Made by a program: the position numbers and the translations under genes
Notes under the pieces: generated by a model
The model's input: the letters and a program-made list of their open reading frames with translations, nothing else
What the model was told of the DNA's origin: nothing
Databases searched by the model: none
In this document: piece after piece, positions 37,741 through 49,682 of the stretch
Numbering within the stretch: position 1 is the stretch's first letter
Layout: each line of letters begins with the position of its first letter
NCBI RefSeq assembly: GCF_020184175.1
Contig: NW_026083100.1
Span: 62,001-126,000, forward strand
Source of the DNA: Aphis gossypii
Taxonomy: Eukaryota > Arthropoda > Insecta > Hemiptera > Aphididae
DNA length: 64,000 nt
Direction of reading: 5' to 3'

Positions 37741-38444
37741 GTTAATATGTGCCCGGTTGCATGAAAACAGTTCGTAAATGTTGGATTATGTGAATAAATT
37801 GATAATGGAAGAGAGAGTATATGGATTTAAAGATTGAATTGTATGTAATAATGTATAAGTATATAATATATTACATAGTTTCAATCAGTAGATTATAGAT
37901 CTATCGCAAAGATCGGGAATCATGGGATACATATTATTTTGATAATAAATAGCCATAGAAGATAGATAGATCTTTAATCGTGCCATCACGGTATAGAAGA
38001 TATTATCTTCTACACCGTGGTGCCATAGATATCTATGAAAATATCTATGAAAAAAACCAAAAAACTGGTTAGGTTGTTTAGGAATTTATTTATTTTGTCA
38101 TCTGTCATAATGTTAATTATTATTACACATATGTATAAATATATTATATATACAATATACATAATATTATATGATATGCATTAAACACGATAAATACTAA
38201 GTTTACTGCCAAAAGCTGATTCAGTGATTCAGACTAGATTTGATTTCAGTATAAATATTTTATAATATACTAAGGTTTTCTATAATCGTACCTTGAGATC
38301 ATTTAAAAATTATAATTAGGTACCAAGGTGCTATAAACAAATAATCTGTTCACTATTCTGTAATTTCAGTAAAGATTTTTTCACTGCCGCGGCTGCAGCC
38401 TACTGTGCTGTAGTACAGTAGTACAGTGGACCAGTCCGGCCCTG

Positions 38445-39128
38445 GTCATACCCGTACACCAATCCGAGGACAGACAATGGTAACAGACATCTCTAAATTC
38501 AACACAGGTTTAAAGGCTGGTGACATCCATGGAAATGGACATTTCTAATATTCGACTGAACGGGTTTCAGGAAGAATGATATTTCGACTGATTAAAATTG
38601 AATAAAAAAAAAATAATGTAAATTTGTTATAGATTCATTATGGGATGTAAATGTATATAATATGGGTTTGTATATATATATGTAAGAAAAAATATGGGAA
38701 AAAGAATACTTACGGTAATTATTAAAAGAAAGGGAAAGGGTTCTCGTAAATAATAAAAATAACAAGGTCAGTTAGAAACTAGCCGAAATTTTACAATGAT
38801 AAAAAAAACATGTTGTTGAATTTTACAAAATATTACGTAGATTCGTTAGGTTATTATATACATACACGACTATCAGAAACTGATGAGTCAAATAAAAATA
38901 GATATAGGGCGTTCACTAAATAATAAAAATATAAAATGCGTGTGACCGTATTTGTGAAGCCTGGCAAAGCACAGAAAAATGAACTAACTATACGGACATA
39001 AATATAAGTGCTGCAGTGTATGTATATTATAACGGCGATCTCGTAACAATGATGTAAATGTAAATAGTATTCAGATTCTTGTAAAAATTGTAATTAATTA
39101 ATTAATTAAATTTTTTTTTTAAAAAAAA
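38445..39128. other. Retroelement 3' untranslated part, right of hAT-3
   Basis: Begins with the right duplication GTCATACC. Non-coding, A/T-rich, with no ORF of note. It leads directly into the polypurine tract and LTR. Confidence 0.6.
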
Positions 39129-39142
39129 GAGAAGGGGAGTAA
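39129..39142 (+). promoter_or_regulatory. Polypurine tract
   Basis: GAGAAGGGGAGTAA, preceded by an A run, sits immediately before the TG of the LTR. This is where plus-strand DNA synthesis is primed in LTR retroelements. Confidence 0.85.
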
Positions 39143-39631
39143 TGTAACGATTGTTACATATTTATTTATAAACATAATAATATTATACAACCGTAGGTAC
39201 ATATTATATACTTACACATATTATATATTATATAGTATACGTGCATATATGTATATAGGTATATATATGTATGTGTATCGTAGACCAAAACATGTAAAAT
39301 ATATTATGATGAATGTACATTATGCCCCTCCTGTGCTGTCTCATATTTAACTATTGCAAATCTACGGCTAAATAATAATATATGTAAGAGACAGCTAGTT
39401 CCCCGCGTTAACACCAGCGAACACGAACTCCAAGCCAGCCCTACGACTTGTAAACGTTTTATTTGGGTAAGAATAAACTTGATGATATATTAATAAATAT
39501 TTGGATCAATCCACATTTATTTGTACCCTGAGTACCATTTGCTCCCTAGCTACGGTTAACTTATATTCAAAGGAAACCAACTTCTTCCCTGAATATCATA
39601 TATTTAACGGGTCATCCCCGACCACGTTACA
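39143..39631 (+). repeat. 3' LTR of the retroelement
   Basis: 489 bases beginning TGTAACGATTG and ending CCACGTTACA, so the ends form a TGTAAC/GTTACA inverted repeat. A polypurine tract precedes it. No second copy is visible upstream of 22066, so the 5' LTR is lost or outside recognisable limits. The flanking bases on the right are ACATAT. Confidence 0.85.
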
Positions 39632-40297
39632 ACATATTTACGGTGTATCTATTAAATATCAGAAATAAGATATCAAATATCTGATTTATTAAGAATATTC
39701 ATTGGATATCATGTTAATAACACATACAGAATATATTGTCACTAATATTCATATGATATCTAAAAAAGTTTATCAATAATTTATTATAAATATAATATTA
39801 TTATATATAGGTAATTATGTATATAATATTTATAAATTAAAAATTACATTTGTATTACCTATATTATATTTATCAATATTATAGTCAATATCATATTATT
39901 AATACCAACTACCAATAAACCCATAAAAAATGCTGAAAATATAGTATATTATACGTTAATGGACGCCGGTTTTTCAGTTGACAGCAATATTATGTTATTC
40001 TCTATTTCTCTCCCATAACTCATAAGGCCATAACGGGCATAACATCACTACGTCTTAGAGGCACAGCGCTTAACGTTACTCTTTGCCTCCGGGTTTGTAC
40101 TTAATATGTTCATAAATTACACCAAATACTATACAAATAATGATTAATCATTTAATGAATTTATAGCCCCGTCCGGGTAAATAAAATATTTTGTCATCAG
40201 TCGAAGTCGGACTTCAAAATTGGTAACCACGTGCTAGTTGCTTACGTATTTTTGAGTGAAGTTAACCTAAAATTTTTGTTTTAAAAACAAGTAAAAC
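39632..40297. other. No gene recognised
   Basis: AT-rich flank of the LTR, with ATATC-rich short repeats around 39640-39780. No coding region is seen. Confidence 0.5.
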
Positions 40298-41912
40298 CCA
40301 CAGATATATATAAATACTAGATAGCCGACTTGGAAATGATTTTGAAGCCCACAAAATGGCCGAAATTCTCTTATCTAAGAGGTAAATGTTTACATATTCA
40401 CAACATTGATACAGAATATCATTGTTATCAATTTAATATTTATCATATGAATATTAGACAATAGACATTCTAAGATCATGATTTTTAATTTTTATAACTC
40501 ATATTATTAACTTATTAAACAGTTATATAAATTATTAATAAGTACCTACCTACTTTTTGAAATACTATTTTCTTATGTGTTTATATATTGTTCAAAGTAA
40601 GATATAATGAAGTAAATATTATATTTTAATGTTTATGTATACATTAAACATTTTTTGCAATTCAAACAATTTTTAGAAGAAAAAACTGATGGAACTGTAT
40701 CAGTTTTTAAGTGTAAACTTTACCCATTAATATTTTTAAAATCTGAGTGAGTGAAATGTGTACTGCATACTCTGCTATATTTTGTAGGAACAAATCCTTT
40801 TATTTATATTGCATCTATCCACTTTTTTGTTATTTCTTTATTTAGAAAGGAAAACTAAAAATCAAAAGATAATGTACCTATACATTCTATTTAAACAATT
40901 TTCAAAATGATACTTACGAAAAAAAATGGATACCATTATTTGCAACTCTTTTTCTGTTGCACTGCCAAGCACAGCAAAAATAAACCATTTTGTAAAAAGA
41001 ATACTACTTATGGCACATTACTATAAAAAACTAAAATTTATTAATTAGATGCCTACTTGTTTAAGAGAGCTAATCATTGTGCATCATATTTTAAAAGATT
41101 GGTATGATAATAAAAATGTGTATAATATAGCAATCTATGTATCATATCATATATTATCCTTAATATGTTAGGTATTATAATTATAATTATTTATTTTGGT
41201 CTTGCATAATTGATTTATTCATATAGGTTATAATATTTGTATTTTGGCATGGGTAACAACTAAAATTAATTAATCAAAATCATTCTTAATAAAAGCAAAT
41301 TGAATTTTACTAATTTAATGAATCATGAGTTTAAGATTTTAACTTTTAGTCAAACGTATGAGTTGCAGATTTAATTACACCCTATGTTTAGAGTTAATAC
41401 AAGTAAATTCCAGCCTTCACCTAGTTTATTTTCTTTTATATTAAATTAAATTATTTGTTCTTTCTCTTTGTTTACATTATTATGTTGTAGTATGACTTAG
41501 GAACATAAACGTTTATTTTTATATTTAGTTAATTTATTAAATGAACTCAGATCAACCAAATTCAAGCATGTGTGTATTGGATAAGCTTTAAACTTTTTTA
41601 TTAAACATGTTTATCTGCATTGTATTTCTCGTTTATTATAATAAATAATATTATTAATGTTATTATTAATTAACTAAAATAATAATAGAATTTAAGATAA
41701 TAATTATATTTATTATAATTACATATTATTAATACATTTTTAATAGTTTTGTTTCCCGCCATAACATTATTACGGTTTATCACTTTATCATAACATATAT
41801 TTTGTAAACATTCACCTCTTAGATAAGAGAATTTCCGCCATTTTGTAGGCTTCATAATTTTTACATTGTAGGAATAGGGAGTCGTCTATCTAGTATTTTT
41901 ATATATCTGTGG
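40298..41912. mobile_element. Non-autonomous element with long terminal inverted repeats
   Basis: About 100 bases at the left (from CCACAGATATATA at 40298 to about 40392) recur inverted at the right (about 41806 to CTGTGG at 41912). Shared blocks include TACTAGATAG and CTCTTATCTAAGAGGT. AAAA/TAAAA sequence lies on each side, so the duplication is unclear. The body has no transposase. The superfamily is not assigned. Confidence 0.75.
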
Positions 41913-42052
41913 TAAAACCTAAGTAACCTTTAGGTAAGTAATTATTATATTACCTAATAACGTCATTATTTCTATAACTATTATTCATTAAATATTATTA
42001 CAATATGTAATAGTATATAATTCATTTTTATTGAACTTTTTAGCTTATTGAA

Positions 42053-45000
42053 ATGGATTTTTCTAACGAAGAACTTGCTATAATAGCTTTATTGCTTGAT
42101 GCAGACGAGATAAGAAATAATCAAGCACCCCGTAAGTATTGGGTTCACTCGGCGTGGAATAAGCGTGAAATTGAAGGTGAATTCCAAACATTGTATAAAG
42201 AACTTATTGATAACGAAACCAAATTCTATGGATACTTCAGAATGTCAATGAACACGTTCGATGTTTTACTTAAAAAAATTGAGAGTGATTCACAAAAACA
42301 AGACACTTTTAGGAAATGCATACCACCTAGGCATCGTTTGGCTGTATGTTTAAGGTAAAAAAATAAATAAATCATAAACATACTGTTGTTATTTTGAACT
42401 CAAGTTAAACTTTGACTTTATTTTCTAATAAAACAAACATTTCAAAAAAATATAATGATGATATTAATCAAAGTAAAAATAATATTAATATTAAAATACT
42501 ATATAACCACTAACAAATATAATTATAAGTAGTAAAAAGTACATTAATAGCTCTTAAAAACTATATTTAAAAAGAAATATTATGTTATAATAATAAATTT
42601 TATTATTATTAATTTTATAATAATAGAAGAAATATTTCAACATTTTAAAACTGTATTTAGAAAAATTTATGGGAAACCTAATATAATTATAAAATCAACT
42701 AGAAAAGCAAAATTTGTAATTAAAATAGATATAAATTATTTGTTTAGTTATGTATTGTGAATAAAATTATTTTGAAAATTATATAATTATGATAAAAAAT
42801 TAACATTTAATAAAAATTAAATAAAAAGAAAAGAGTATAATACAAATATTTATAGTACTTAAATAACCATATCAAAAAACATGAAGTATAAAACTGCATT
42901 TAACTTATTGCACATAAAATATTTTTACCATTAAAATATCAAATAATATAATATTACAAAGAACTTTATAGGTAAGTAATAGTAAATTACCTATATAAAA
43001 TAAAAACATTACTGTTGTCTGTTGTAGTTATAAAACTAATACGGTATCCCACTGTTATCGGTTAAAGATGATATTGTTTCTGAAACAAGTTCGAAGGTTT
43101 TAGAGTTGCTTTGAGGATTATTTTGTACATTTTGTGTGACAGAAGAAGGCGGAGGAGTCCAAAACCAATTATTTTGAGAAGGTTGATCATACATAAGACG
43201 TTGGTTATGCATGATTTGCTGTTTTTCAACTTCTTGGACTGCTGCGAAAATTTTAGTTTTCACTAAATTAGCATGAAAAGGATCAAATGTCTTCATAGTA
43301 GCCCCAATGCGGTATCCGATGAATTGGTCGCGAACAATTGATCGCCGGTGAATCGGTCACCAGTGAATTGATCGCGGGTGAATTTATCGTGAATATAATT
43401 GGTCGCTAAGATAATTGATCGTCAAACGAACATTTTTAGTTTTTTAGTTTTTTTATAGCAATATTGGGTATATTTCCGAGTTTTATGTTTTTAAAGTTTC
43501 TCACAGTAAATTTAAAATTATAATAAATAAATAAATAATAATAATAATACAAAATAATAATATTAATAATTATACATTTTAATTGATTTGTAGTTTACTT
43601 CTAATATGATAGTCGTCAAGTATAAAAAATAATAATAATAATATAAATAAAAATAATAATAATATTAATAATCATACATTTTAATTTATAATTATTTAAA
43701 GTTGGAGTTGAAAATTATGGGCTATTATTTTTAAAAAGTCTATTTTACTATTATTATGATAGTCGTCACATATTTTTATAATTTTTTCTGCGTGGTCTTT
43801 GTACTTCCGTTTAACACCCATCGTCATTCCTGCAATTAGTTGTTCTATTTGTAACTTCATAAGACTCTTCTCCTTTTTGAACGAATCTATACATTTCCAT
43901 ATAGTTGGATGACATGCGTTCAAACTAGATGCAAAGCCATTATGCCACCCTTCAACAGAATTGTTGGTCCGGGGGATATTTTCAAAAATATATTTATGAC
44001 AGTTCCACAGCGTCACTGGAAATAATGCTGGTTTCCTTCGATTTCTTCGATCAAGACGCCCAATCCATGTATCTTCAAAATAATTTGTCAAAGGTGTTAA
44101 TATTTCTTCGTTCAGTGAATAAAACTCTGAGTCCAGTAGTTCGTTCCAAGCATTTTCTACATCTTCTTCTGGTACAAAACTAAGTGCTGCCATCATTCTA
44201 ATTTGCAAAGCAAATTCCGAGTCTTCCATGTACCTTTTTTGGAATCCTAAATTTTGCAAGCGTCTCCAAATGCTTTGCGATAAATGAAAAAAGCACCCAC
44301 GAACTGATGTGTTGGTAAAAACACTTTGAATTGCATTAATCGCAGCTTTTTCAAAGTCAACCATAATTGATTTTGGATTTAATGATTCGTTCAATGTTTT
44401 TAATGCGTTGTAGAAATTAATGTATGTGGTTTCCGTTTTATTTGGTAGCAATGCAAATATTGATGGAAAAACATTGTTAAATTGAATTCCGTGAACAGTG
44501 TAAATTTGGTAGAGTAAATTTGGTGACGTAGAAAAAGTTCCATCAGCAAACCAGTGTTCACATTTTTGTAGAAGTTGTAGGTTTTTTTGGGTGGAGAAAA
44601 TTAAAATTCTATTTTCTACAGGACCACTGTCAAACAATAAAAAAGGTTTTCAGGTTAGGTGGAGCGGCTTGTTCTTTTTGTCGAATACGACGTACTGTTC
44701 TCTTTAAGACATACACTGATGGCATTTACCCTGCAGCAGCACTTGTCAACTATCCAATTATAAAAAAAAAACCATACATTTTTAATTTAATTATATAGAT
44801 ATATTTTATAGTATTTTATAGGTATTTATATTTTAGGTATTTTATATTATAGTTATAGGTACACATTTATTATTATCGTTATACACAAATACACACTTAA
44901 TACAGGTCGGGTCGGTGTGTGAGTGCAGCGTACAAAGCAGTTTGGTGACCGGACGAGCGTATTATTATTATATGTTCCCGGCCCGCAGATTTTCCTTTTT

Positions 45001-48000
45001 AAATTCATTTTCCGGTATTTTTAATTAAGTTCCGATAATTCACATATTTTAACTTTGTTTTTTATAAAAAAATTTTTAAAATTTTAAAATTTTTAAAAAA
45101 GTTTCACATAAAATTCAAATTCAATCAAAATTTTAATTTTTTTTTATTAAATAAACACATTTTTATAATATCCTATAGAATCTGCAATATAAATATAAAA
45201 ATTAAATAAAAAACCATTTATAAGTGCATTTTATTTTGCATTTTTCGCATTTTTAATTTGAACTTTAAATACTTATAAAAAAATCTTAGTTAAAATATAC
45301 AATAAATACTGAGAAAGAATTATTTAATATTAACTTACAGAAGTCGAAGCTGAGCTAATTACAGCGCGAGTACTTAAATCCACATTTTGCGTAGCCATAT
45401 TTTTAATCAAATTAACGGCTTTGGCAGTGTAGTAACCAGTGATAGTTAATGCACGCTTCTTTTACGACGAATGCACGTTCCGTCGTAGGTTGGAGAGTTG
45501 AGGTATATAAGTTAACAATAAATTAATAAGATAATTGATACGTTTATTAACTTGTTAAAACAATAAATGAAAAGCCTTTCGTTAGCGTAAGCACAAGTAT
45601 TTAGCTACCGGAGAGCAAGTGACAACACTGACTTAGTCTAACTGACTCTTAACTAACTCTAATTATATCTATGATGAGGACTCATATTTATATGGAACAT
45701 GCCGTGATGGAGAATCGGATGATCTACGTCTATGAAGTGGCGTGATATAGTCATAGGTCACTGGACTTCGGAACTACGTTTTTATACTTAAAACGTCGGT
45801 TTACTACAGCAGCTTCAATATTTCCACAATCTTGTACATGATTATGTTGTATTTCTTTAAGTATTTCATTATTAAGAGAATGAATACGGCCTTTACATTT
45901 CATTTTTTTATATTGGTCACATTTCCATATTGACTTTTCTTCGTTTCCAAATTTTTCAAAAGTATACATATAGTCGTTATAAATTAATTTATCTTTGCCT
46001 TTTTCACTCTTATTGAACTCCATTATTATAAAATAAAAAAACAGTAAACACACACAATATCGTACTAGCATGGACTAACAAATGCAAGTATGTAAAGACA
46101 AATTGGTACGACCATTGGAATATAGATGACGATAAGTGGATAAGTCGATAACGATCGTATAAGCTTATCTAAGTTATTGCCACGCTAGTTTAATTATCTC
46201 GTGTGTACATCATATAATAGTACCTATATACAATTATTACATCTGTTAATCTGCACATTGTAAATTGGATTTACTGTGCGTTATTTAAAATTAAATAAAA
46301 GTATTTGAATCTTCTAAAATAATAAACATAAAACTCGGATGTGTACCTATATTAAATATTAACTACTTGTATATTAACTACTAATTACTATAATAAAAAA
46401 AATTAAAAATCTAAAATTGTTCGTTTGACGATCAATTATCTTAGCGACCAATTATATTCACGATTAATTCACCCGCGATCAATTCACCGGCGATCAAATG
46501 TTCGCGAACAATTCACCGCGATCCCCCCAATGCCCATCAAAAATGCATCTATGGGATCTTTTTGTGAAGTATTTTCTGAGCTTTTCCTGTTTTCTAATAA
46601 ATACTTCATCAACGTTGATAATGCTGTTTCTTTTTCCTTTTTTTTTTTTTGTTTAGTACTTGAATCAAATTGAATACGCCGTTGTGTTGGCGTAGACACA
46701 CATGTAGCATTAAAAGATTGTTCGGGATCAGAATTATTTATAATATTATCTGCAGACACATATGTATCTGGTACTTCATACGTATTATCTTCTTCAGAAT
46801 TATTGCTTTCAATACTTGAAATCGTTGGTCTTTCTTGGAAATGTTGTTTCAAAAAGTTGACTTGGTCTTCATATTTATATTTAAGCAATTTTTTCGATGC
46901 TTGACCACTTGAAGTTTTTTGTTTGTTCAAGGTCTTCCTGTATTGATCTCTTATATTACTCCATCTTGCTTTACATGTATTAGCTAAAAATTAGATTAAC
47001 AATGAAACATTAATAATTAATATTTAACTTAATTTCAGCTAAGACTTGAAAAATTCATTTTAAATATCAATAAAAGTGTTAAAAATTTGTATCAAATTAT
47101 TTATTATACTATTTTTATTTTAATAATATTATTATTTTTTATAATATTAACATATTATTATAATTTTAACTACTTAATAATTTTTATTTTTATTTATGTC
47201 TGAAATATAACTTATTTTAACGAAAAACCATTTTTCGACAAAATCGATTTGGTTATAATTTTACAAAATATGTTAAAGTCGCGAAAATTTGCAAGTAGTA
47301 TTTTGTAGCATAAAAATCATTACAGTTTTATTATTTATATCAGAGGTTAAAAAATTAAACACAACATTTTTCATAAGTTTTCCTTCAAGTACCTAAGAAA
47401 AAACTCGAACCATTATTATAGGAAAATTTTTAAGTGCGTTAGAATTTTAAATTTTTACGAAATTGCGTAACGATAACAAACTATATTTTTAAATATTTGT
47501 TATTATTCAAAAAGTATAAGTTGTAGATACTTAAAAATTTCACCAGTTATTTAGATTGATATTTTCTTTACATAATTTAATTTTCAAAATTTTTCGCTTA
47601 TTTTAATGCTATTTATAGGCATTTTAAATATTCGTTTTTGTTTATTTCATTTTTTATAAATATCGATAAAAAAATTTTTGGCCGACTCAAAATACTTGAA
47701 AATTTAATACAAAGTTCCTCATAAGTAAGTCTTATTGTGATTCAAAAATTATAAGAATACATAGGTAAAGTTTTTTTTTTGGCGTTTGAAGTTCAAATAT
47801 TGACAAATTTCTTCAAAATGATGAATATTTGAAAATTATTTTGTAGTTGAAAATTTATAAAAAAAAAATTATTTAATTAGCTAAGAATTGAAAATTAAAT
47901 ACAAGATTTTTTACAAGTTAAGTTTACAATAATTATAAAAGAAATTGAGCGTTGGAAAATTAAAATAAATTTACCTTAAGTTAAAATTTTTACGAAATCA

Positions 48001-48980
48001 AAAATTATATTTTTATTTTTGTTAAAATTACTAGTGGTAGAAACTTAAAATGTAAAATTAATATCTACTAATATTTCAGATTTTTAGCAACGGGCGATTC
48101 TTTTAAAACAATATCGTATAGTTATCGTTTGGGGCATTCAACAGTGTATGAAATAATGTCAAATACGTGCAAAGCTTTAGTCAAAAATGTAATGCCAGAA
48201 GTTATGCCACTACCCACTACAGAAAAATGGAGAGAAATCGCAGATGAGTTTTGGAAATGTTGGAATTTTCCAAACTGCATTGGATCATTGGACGGCAAGC
48301 ATGTAGTGATTCAAGCACCACCAAGAAGTGGGTCACTTTATTTCAACTATAAAAAGATATTTTCAGTTGTACTTATGGCTCTTGTTGATGCACATTATAA
48401 TTTCATTGTAGTAGATGTTGGTGCGTATGGTAGAAATAGTGATGGAGGTATTTTTATGAACTCAAAACTAGGAAAAGGCTTAAATAGAAAACAACTGAAT
48501 GTTCCACCAGATACTGCACTTCCTGGAACTAATAATGAGGCACCATATGTAATCTTGGGAGACGCGGCATTTCCTTTAAAAGAATATCTGATGAGACCCT
48601 ACCCTGGAAAACAACTCGATGATAGTTCAAAAAGAATATACAACTATCGTCATTGTAAAGGAAGAAGAGTTGTTGAAAATACGTTTGGGATTTTGACACA
48701 AAAATTTAGAATATTTAATCGAAGAATCCAAGCAAAACCTGAAAATGCTGACAACATAATTTTAGCTACTTGTATTTTGCATAATTTTATTAAGATTAAT
48801 GAAGGCAGGATAACATACAATAGAGAAGAAAATTCCAATTTAACTGTAGATTTAACATTACAAAACATTCCAACGCAAGGTGGAAATGCAAGTCAACCAG
48901 TATTTCAAGTAAGAGAACTTTTCAAAGATTTTTTCAATTCTACAGCTGGATCAGTTTCATGGCAAAATGAATTCATTTAA
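42053..48980 (+). CDS. PIF/Harbinger transposase, open over 400 codons
   Basis: Two exons, 42053-42354 and 48080-48980. The donor AAG/GTAAAA and acceptor TTTCAG keep frame across the motif LRFLATGDSF, giving about 400 residues with no stop or frameshift. The N-terminal part (MDFSNEELAIIALLL) and the helix-turn-helix-like GHSTVYEIM are followed by the DDE_Tnp_4 core of the HARBI1 family: GSLDGKHV (first Asp), DVGAYGRNSDGG and GDAAFPL (second Asp candidates), and VVENTFGIL (Glu). The 5.7 kb intron holds an antisense MADF-type ORF, a MULE inserted into that ORF, and a dispersed repeat. Harbinger transposases need a second DNA-binding protein, and here that partner is broken. Whether the long intron is spliced is unknown. 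Confidence 0.88.
43696..46023 (-). pseudogene. MULE transposase with FLYWCH-type zinc finger
   Basis: Minus strand. The first exon (start 46023, MEFNKSEKGKDK) encodes a FLYWCH-like finger: IWKCDQYKKMKCKG, then a H-x-H pair (IQHNHV). A second segment near 45410-45350 (ATQNVDLSTRAVISS) ends at a donor. A third, at about 44732-44645 (VYVLKRTVRRIRQK), is one frame off from the main exon 44637-43696. The latter is the MULE core, with WFADGTF (Asp), MVDFEKAA (Asp), GCFFHLSQSIWR and NNSVEGWHNGF. It is intact for 313 codons but cut off from its N terminus by a frameshift near 44640 and by extra sequence at 45440-45780. Confidence 0.88.
45440..45780. other. Extra non-coding segment in the MULE gene
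   Basis: Lies between the FLYWCH exon and the next coding segment. It is more GC-balanced than its surroundings and has no ORF. It may be an intron or an inserted LTR-like piece. The limits are uncertain. Confidence 0.3.
47225..47735 (+). repeat. Dispersed repeat, partial copy 1
   Basis: Matches about 52960-53450 in the same orientation. Shared blocks include GCGAAAATTTGCAAGTA, TTATTCAAAAAGTATAAG and TACAAAGTTC. It lies in the Harbinger intron, left of exon 2. It is non-coding and the type is unknown; I see no terminal repeats. The following 47736-48079 is AT-rich without features. Confidence 0.7.
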
Positions 48981-49143
48981 ATTATATGTAAAACTTAATG
49001 TATGGTATATTATATTAAATTCGTTTGTGAGTATTTATGTTATATAATATTTATGTATGAAGAATAAAGTGTAGATTTTGAGGGTAGTTATATGTTTTTT
49101 TTATTTTTTTAATGCTTTATAGGATGTTTTTGGGTACTTTCGG

Positions 49144-49390
49144 GGGTGGTATCCTTGGTGTATTATAGAGGTAAAAAGTAAACATTTTCCAACAGTTTTC
49201 TAAAAAATCGAGAAAAACAAACAAAAAAATGACGGAAAACGAGAATTTTCACGAAAATCCAGTTTTCGGCCGAATCGATTTTTTTATATGGTTGTAATTC
49301 AAAAACTAATCACTGTAAATACTTGAAATTTTCACCAAATGTTTATGTTAGTGTTATCTATATACAGTTATATAATATTATGTACATATT
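49144..49390 (+). repeat. Dispersed repeat, partial copy 2
   Basis: Matches 52526-52765 in the same orientation (GGGGTGGT, TTTTCCAACAGTTTTC, GGTTGTAATTCAAAAACTAAT). It corresponds to the first half of the full repeat, whereas copy 1 is the second half. Confidence 0.75.
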
Positions 49391-49682
49391 TTACCCAACA
49401 ACATTTTTATTACCTATTTTAGTTTTTAATACACTTACAATGCTTAACAAAACATTTTTAATTTTTATGGTATAGGTACCATTTTTTTTCCAATAAACAC
49501 CTAAAGAAGAGGCTTTGATTTTGATTTCTTATCCTCAAATTCTTAAATACCTACCTATATACCTATTATTATATTTTACATTGTTCTTTACACATAAATA
49601 CACTACCCGTTACACTCTTAACTATATTATTACACTGACAGTTTTAATTATAAAATGATTCTACCCGCTTCACAGCATAAAT

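Larger units (their letters stand above)
28606..38444 (-). mobile_element. hAT element hAT-3, inserted in the retroelement
   Basis: Terminal inverted repeats CAGGCCCGGACTGG (28606) and, complemented, CAGGGCCGGACTGG (38431-38444) match at 13 of 14 positions. They are flanked by GTCATATC and GTCATACC, an 8-bp duplication with one mismatch as expected for hAT. The transposase gene (29111-32347) is on the minus strand. The element was later interrupted upstream of that gene by the P-type element P-2 (32669-37740). The remaining right arm, 37749-38430, is AT-rich with a hairpin at about 37984-38025. Confidence 0.9.
22066..39631 (+). mobile_element. Decayed Gypsy/errantivirus-like retroelement with nested insertions
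   Basis: The order is gag-like ORF (22066-23392), pol (23394-26030), env-like region (26559-28263), 3' untranslated sequence (28264-28605 plus 38445-39128), polypurine tract (39129-39142) and 3' LTR (39143-39631). An env-like third gene after Gypsy-type pol is the hallmark of insect errantiviruses. No 5' LTR, primer-binding site or protease region is visible. A foldback MITE sits in the first ORF and a 9.8 kb hAT element in the 3' part. All three coding regions carry stops or frameshifts, so this is an old, inactive copy. Confidence 0.85.
43311..46524 (-). mobile_element. Mutator-like element (MULE) inserted in the MADF ORF
   Basis: 3.2 kb with long terminal inverted repeats: about 120 bases at the left (43311 to about 43432) match inverted 46419-46524, with repeated GATCGC/GGTGAATTG words. 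It is flanked by CCCCAATGC on both sides (43302-43310 and 46525-46533), the 9-bp duplication typical of MULEs. It contains a FLYWCH/MULE transposase gene on the minus strand and AAT-rich simple sequence near 43517-43685. Confidence 0.92.
43036..46985 (-). pseudogene. MADF-type partner ORF of Harbinger, split by MULE
   Basis: Minus strand. The part right of the MULE (46985-46534) follows a TTTTTAG acceptor and encodes the second half of a MADF-like DNA-binding domain (RWSNIRDQYRK, then YEDQVNFLKQHF), an acidic linker and a lysine-rich region. The part left of the MULE (about 43310-43036) encodes a C-terminal tail (FDPFHANLVKTKIF). The break falls in a helix-rich, BESS-like segment, and the frame is continuous when the MULE and one 9-bp copy are discounted. 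The upstream MADF exon is not found before 48079. Harbinger elements commonly pair a transposase with a Myb/MADF protein that directs nuclear import and DNA binding. Confidence 0.8.
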
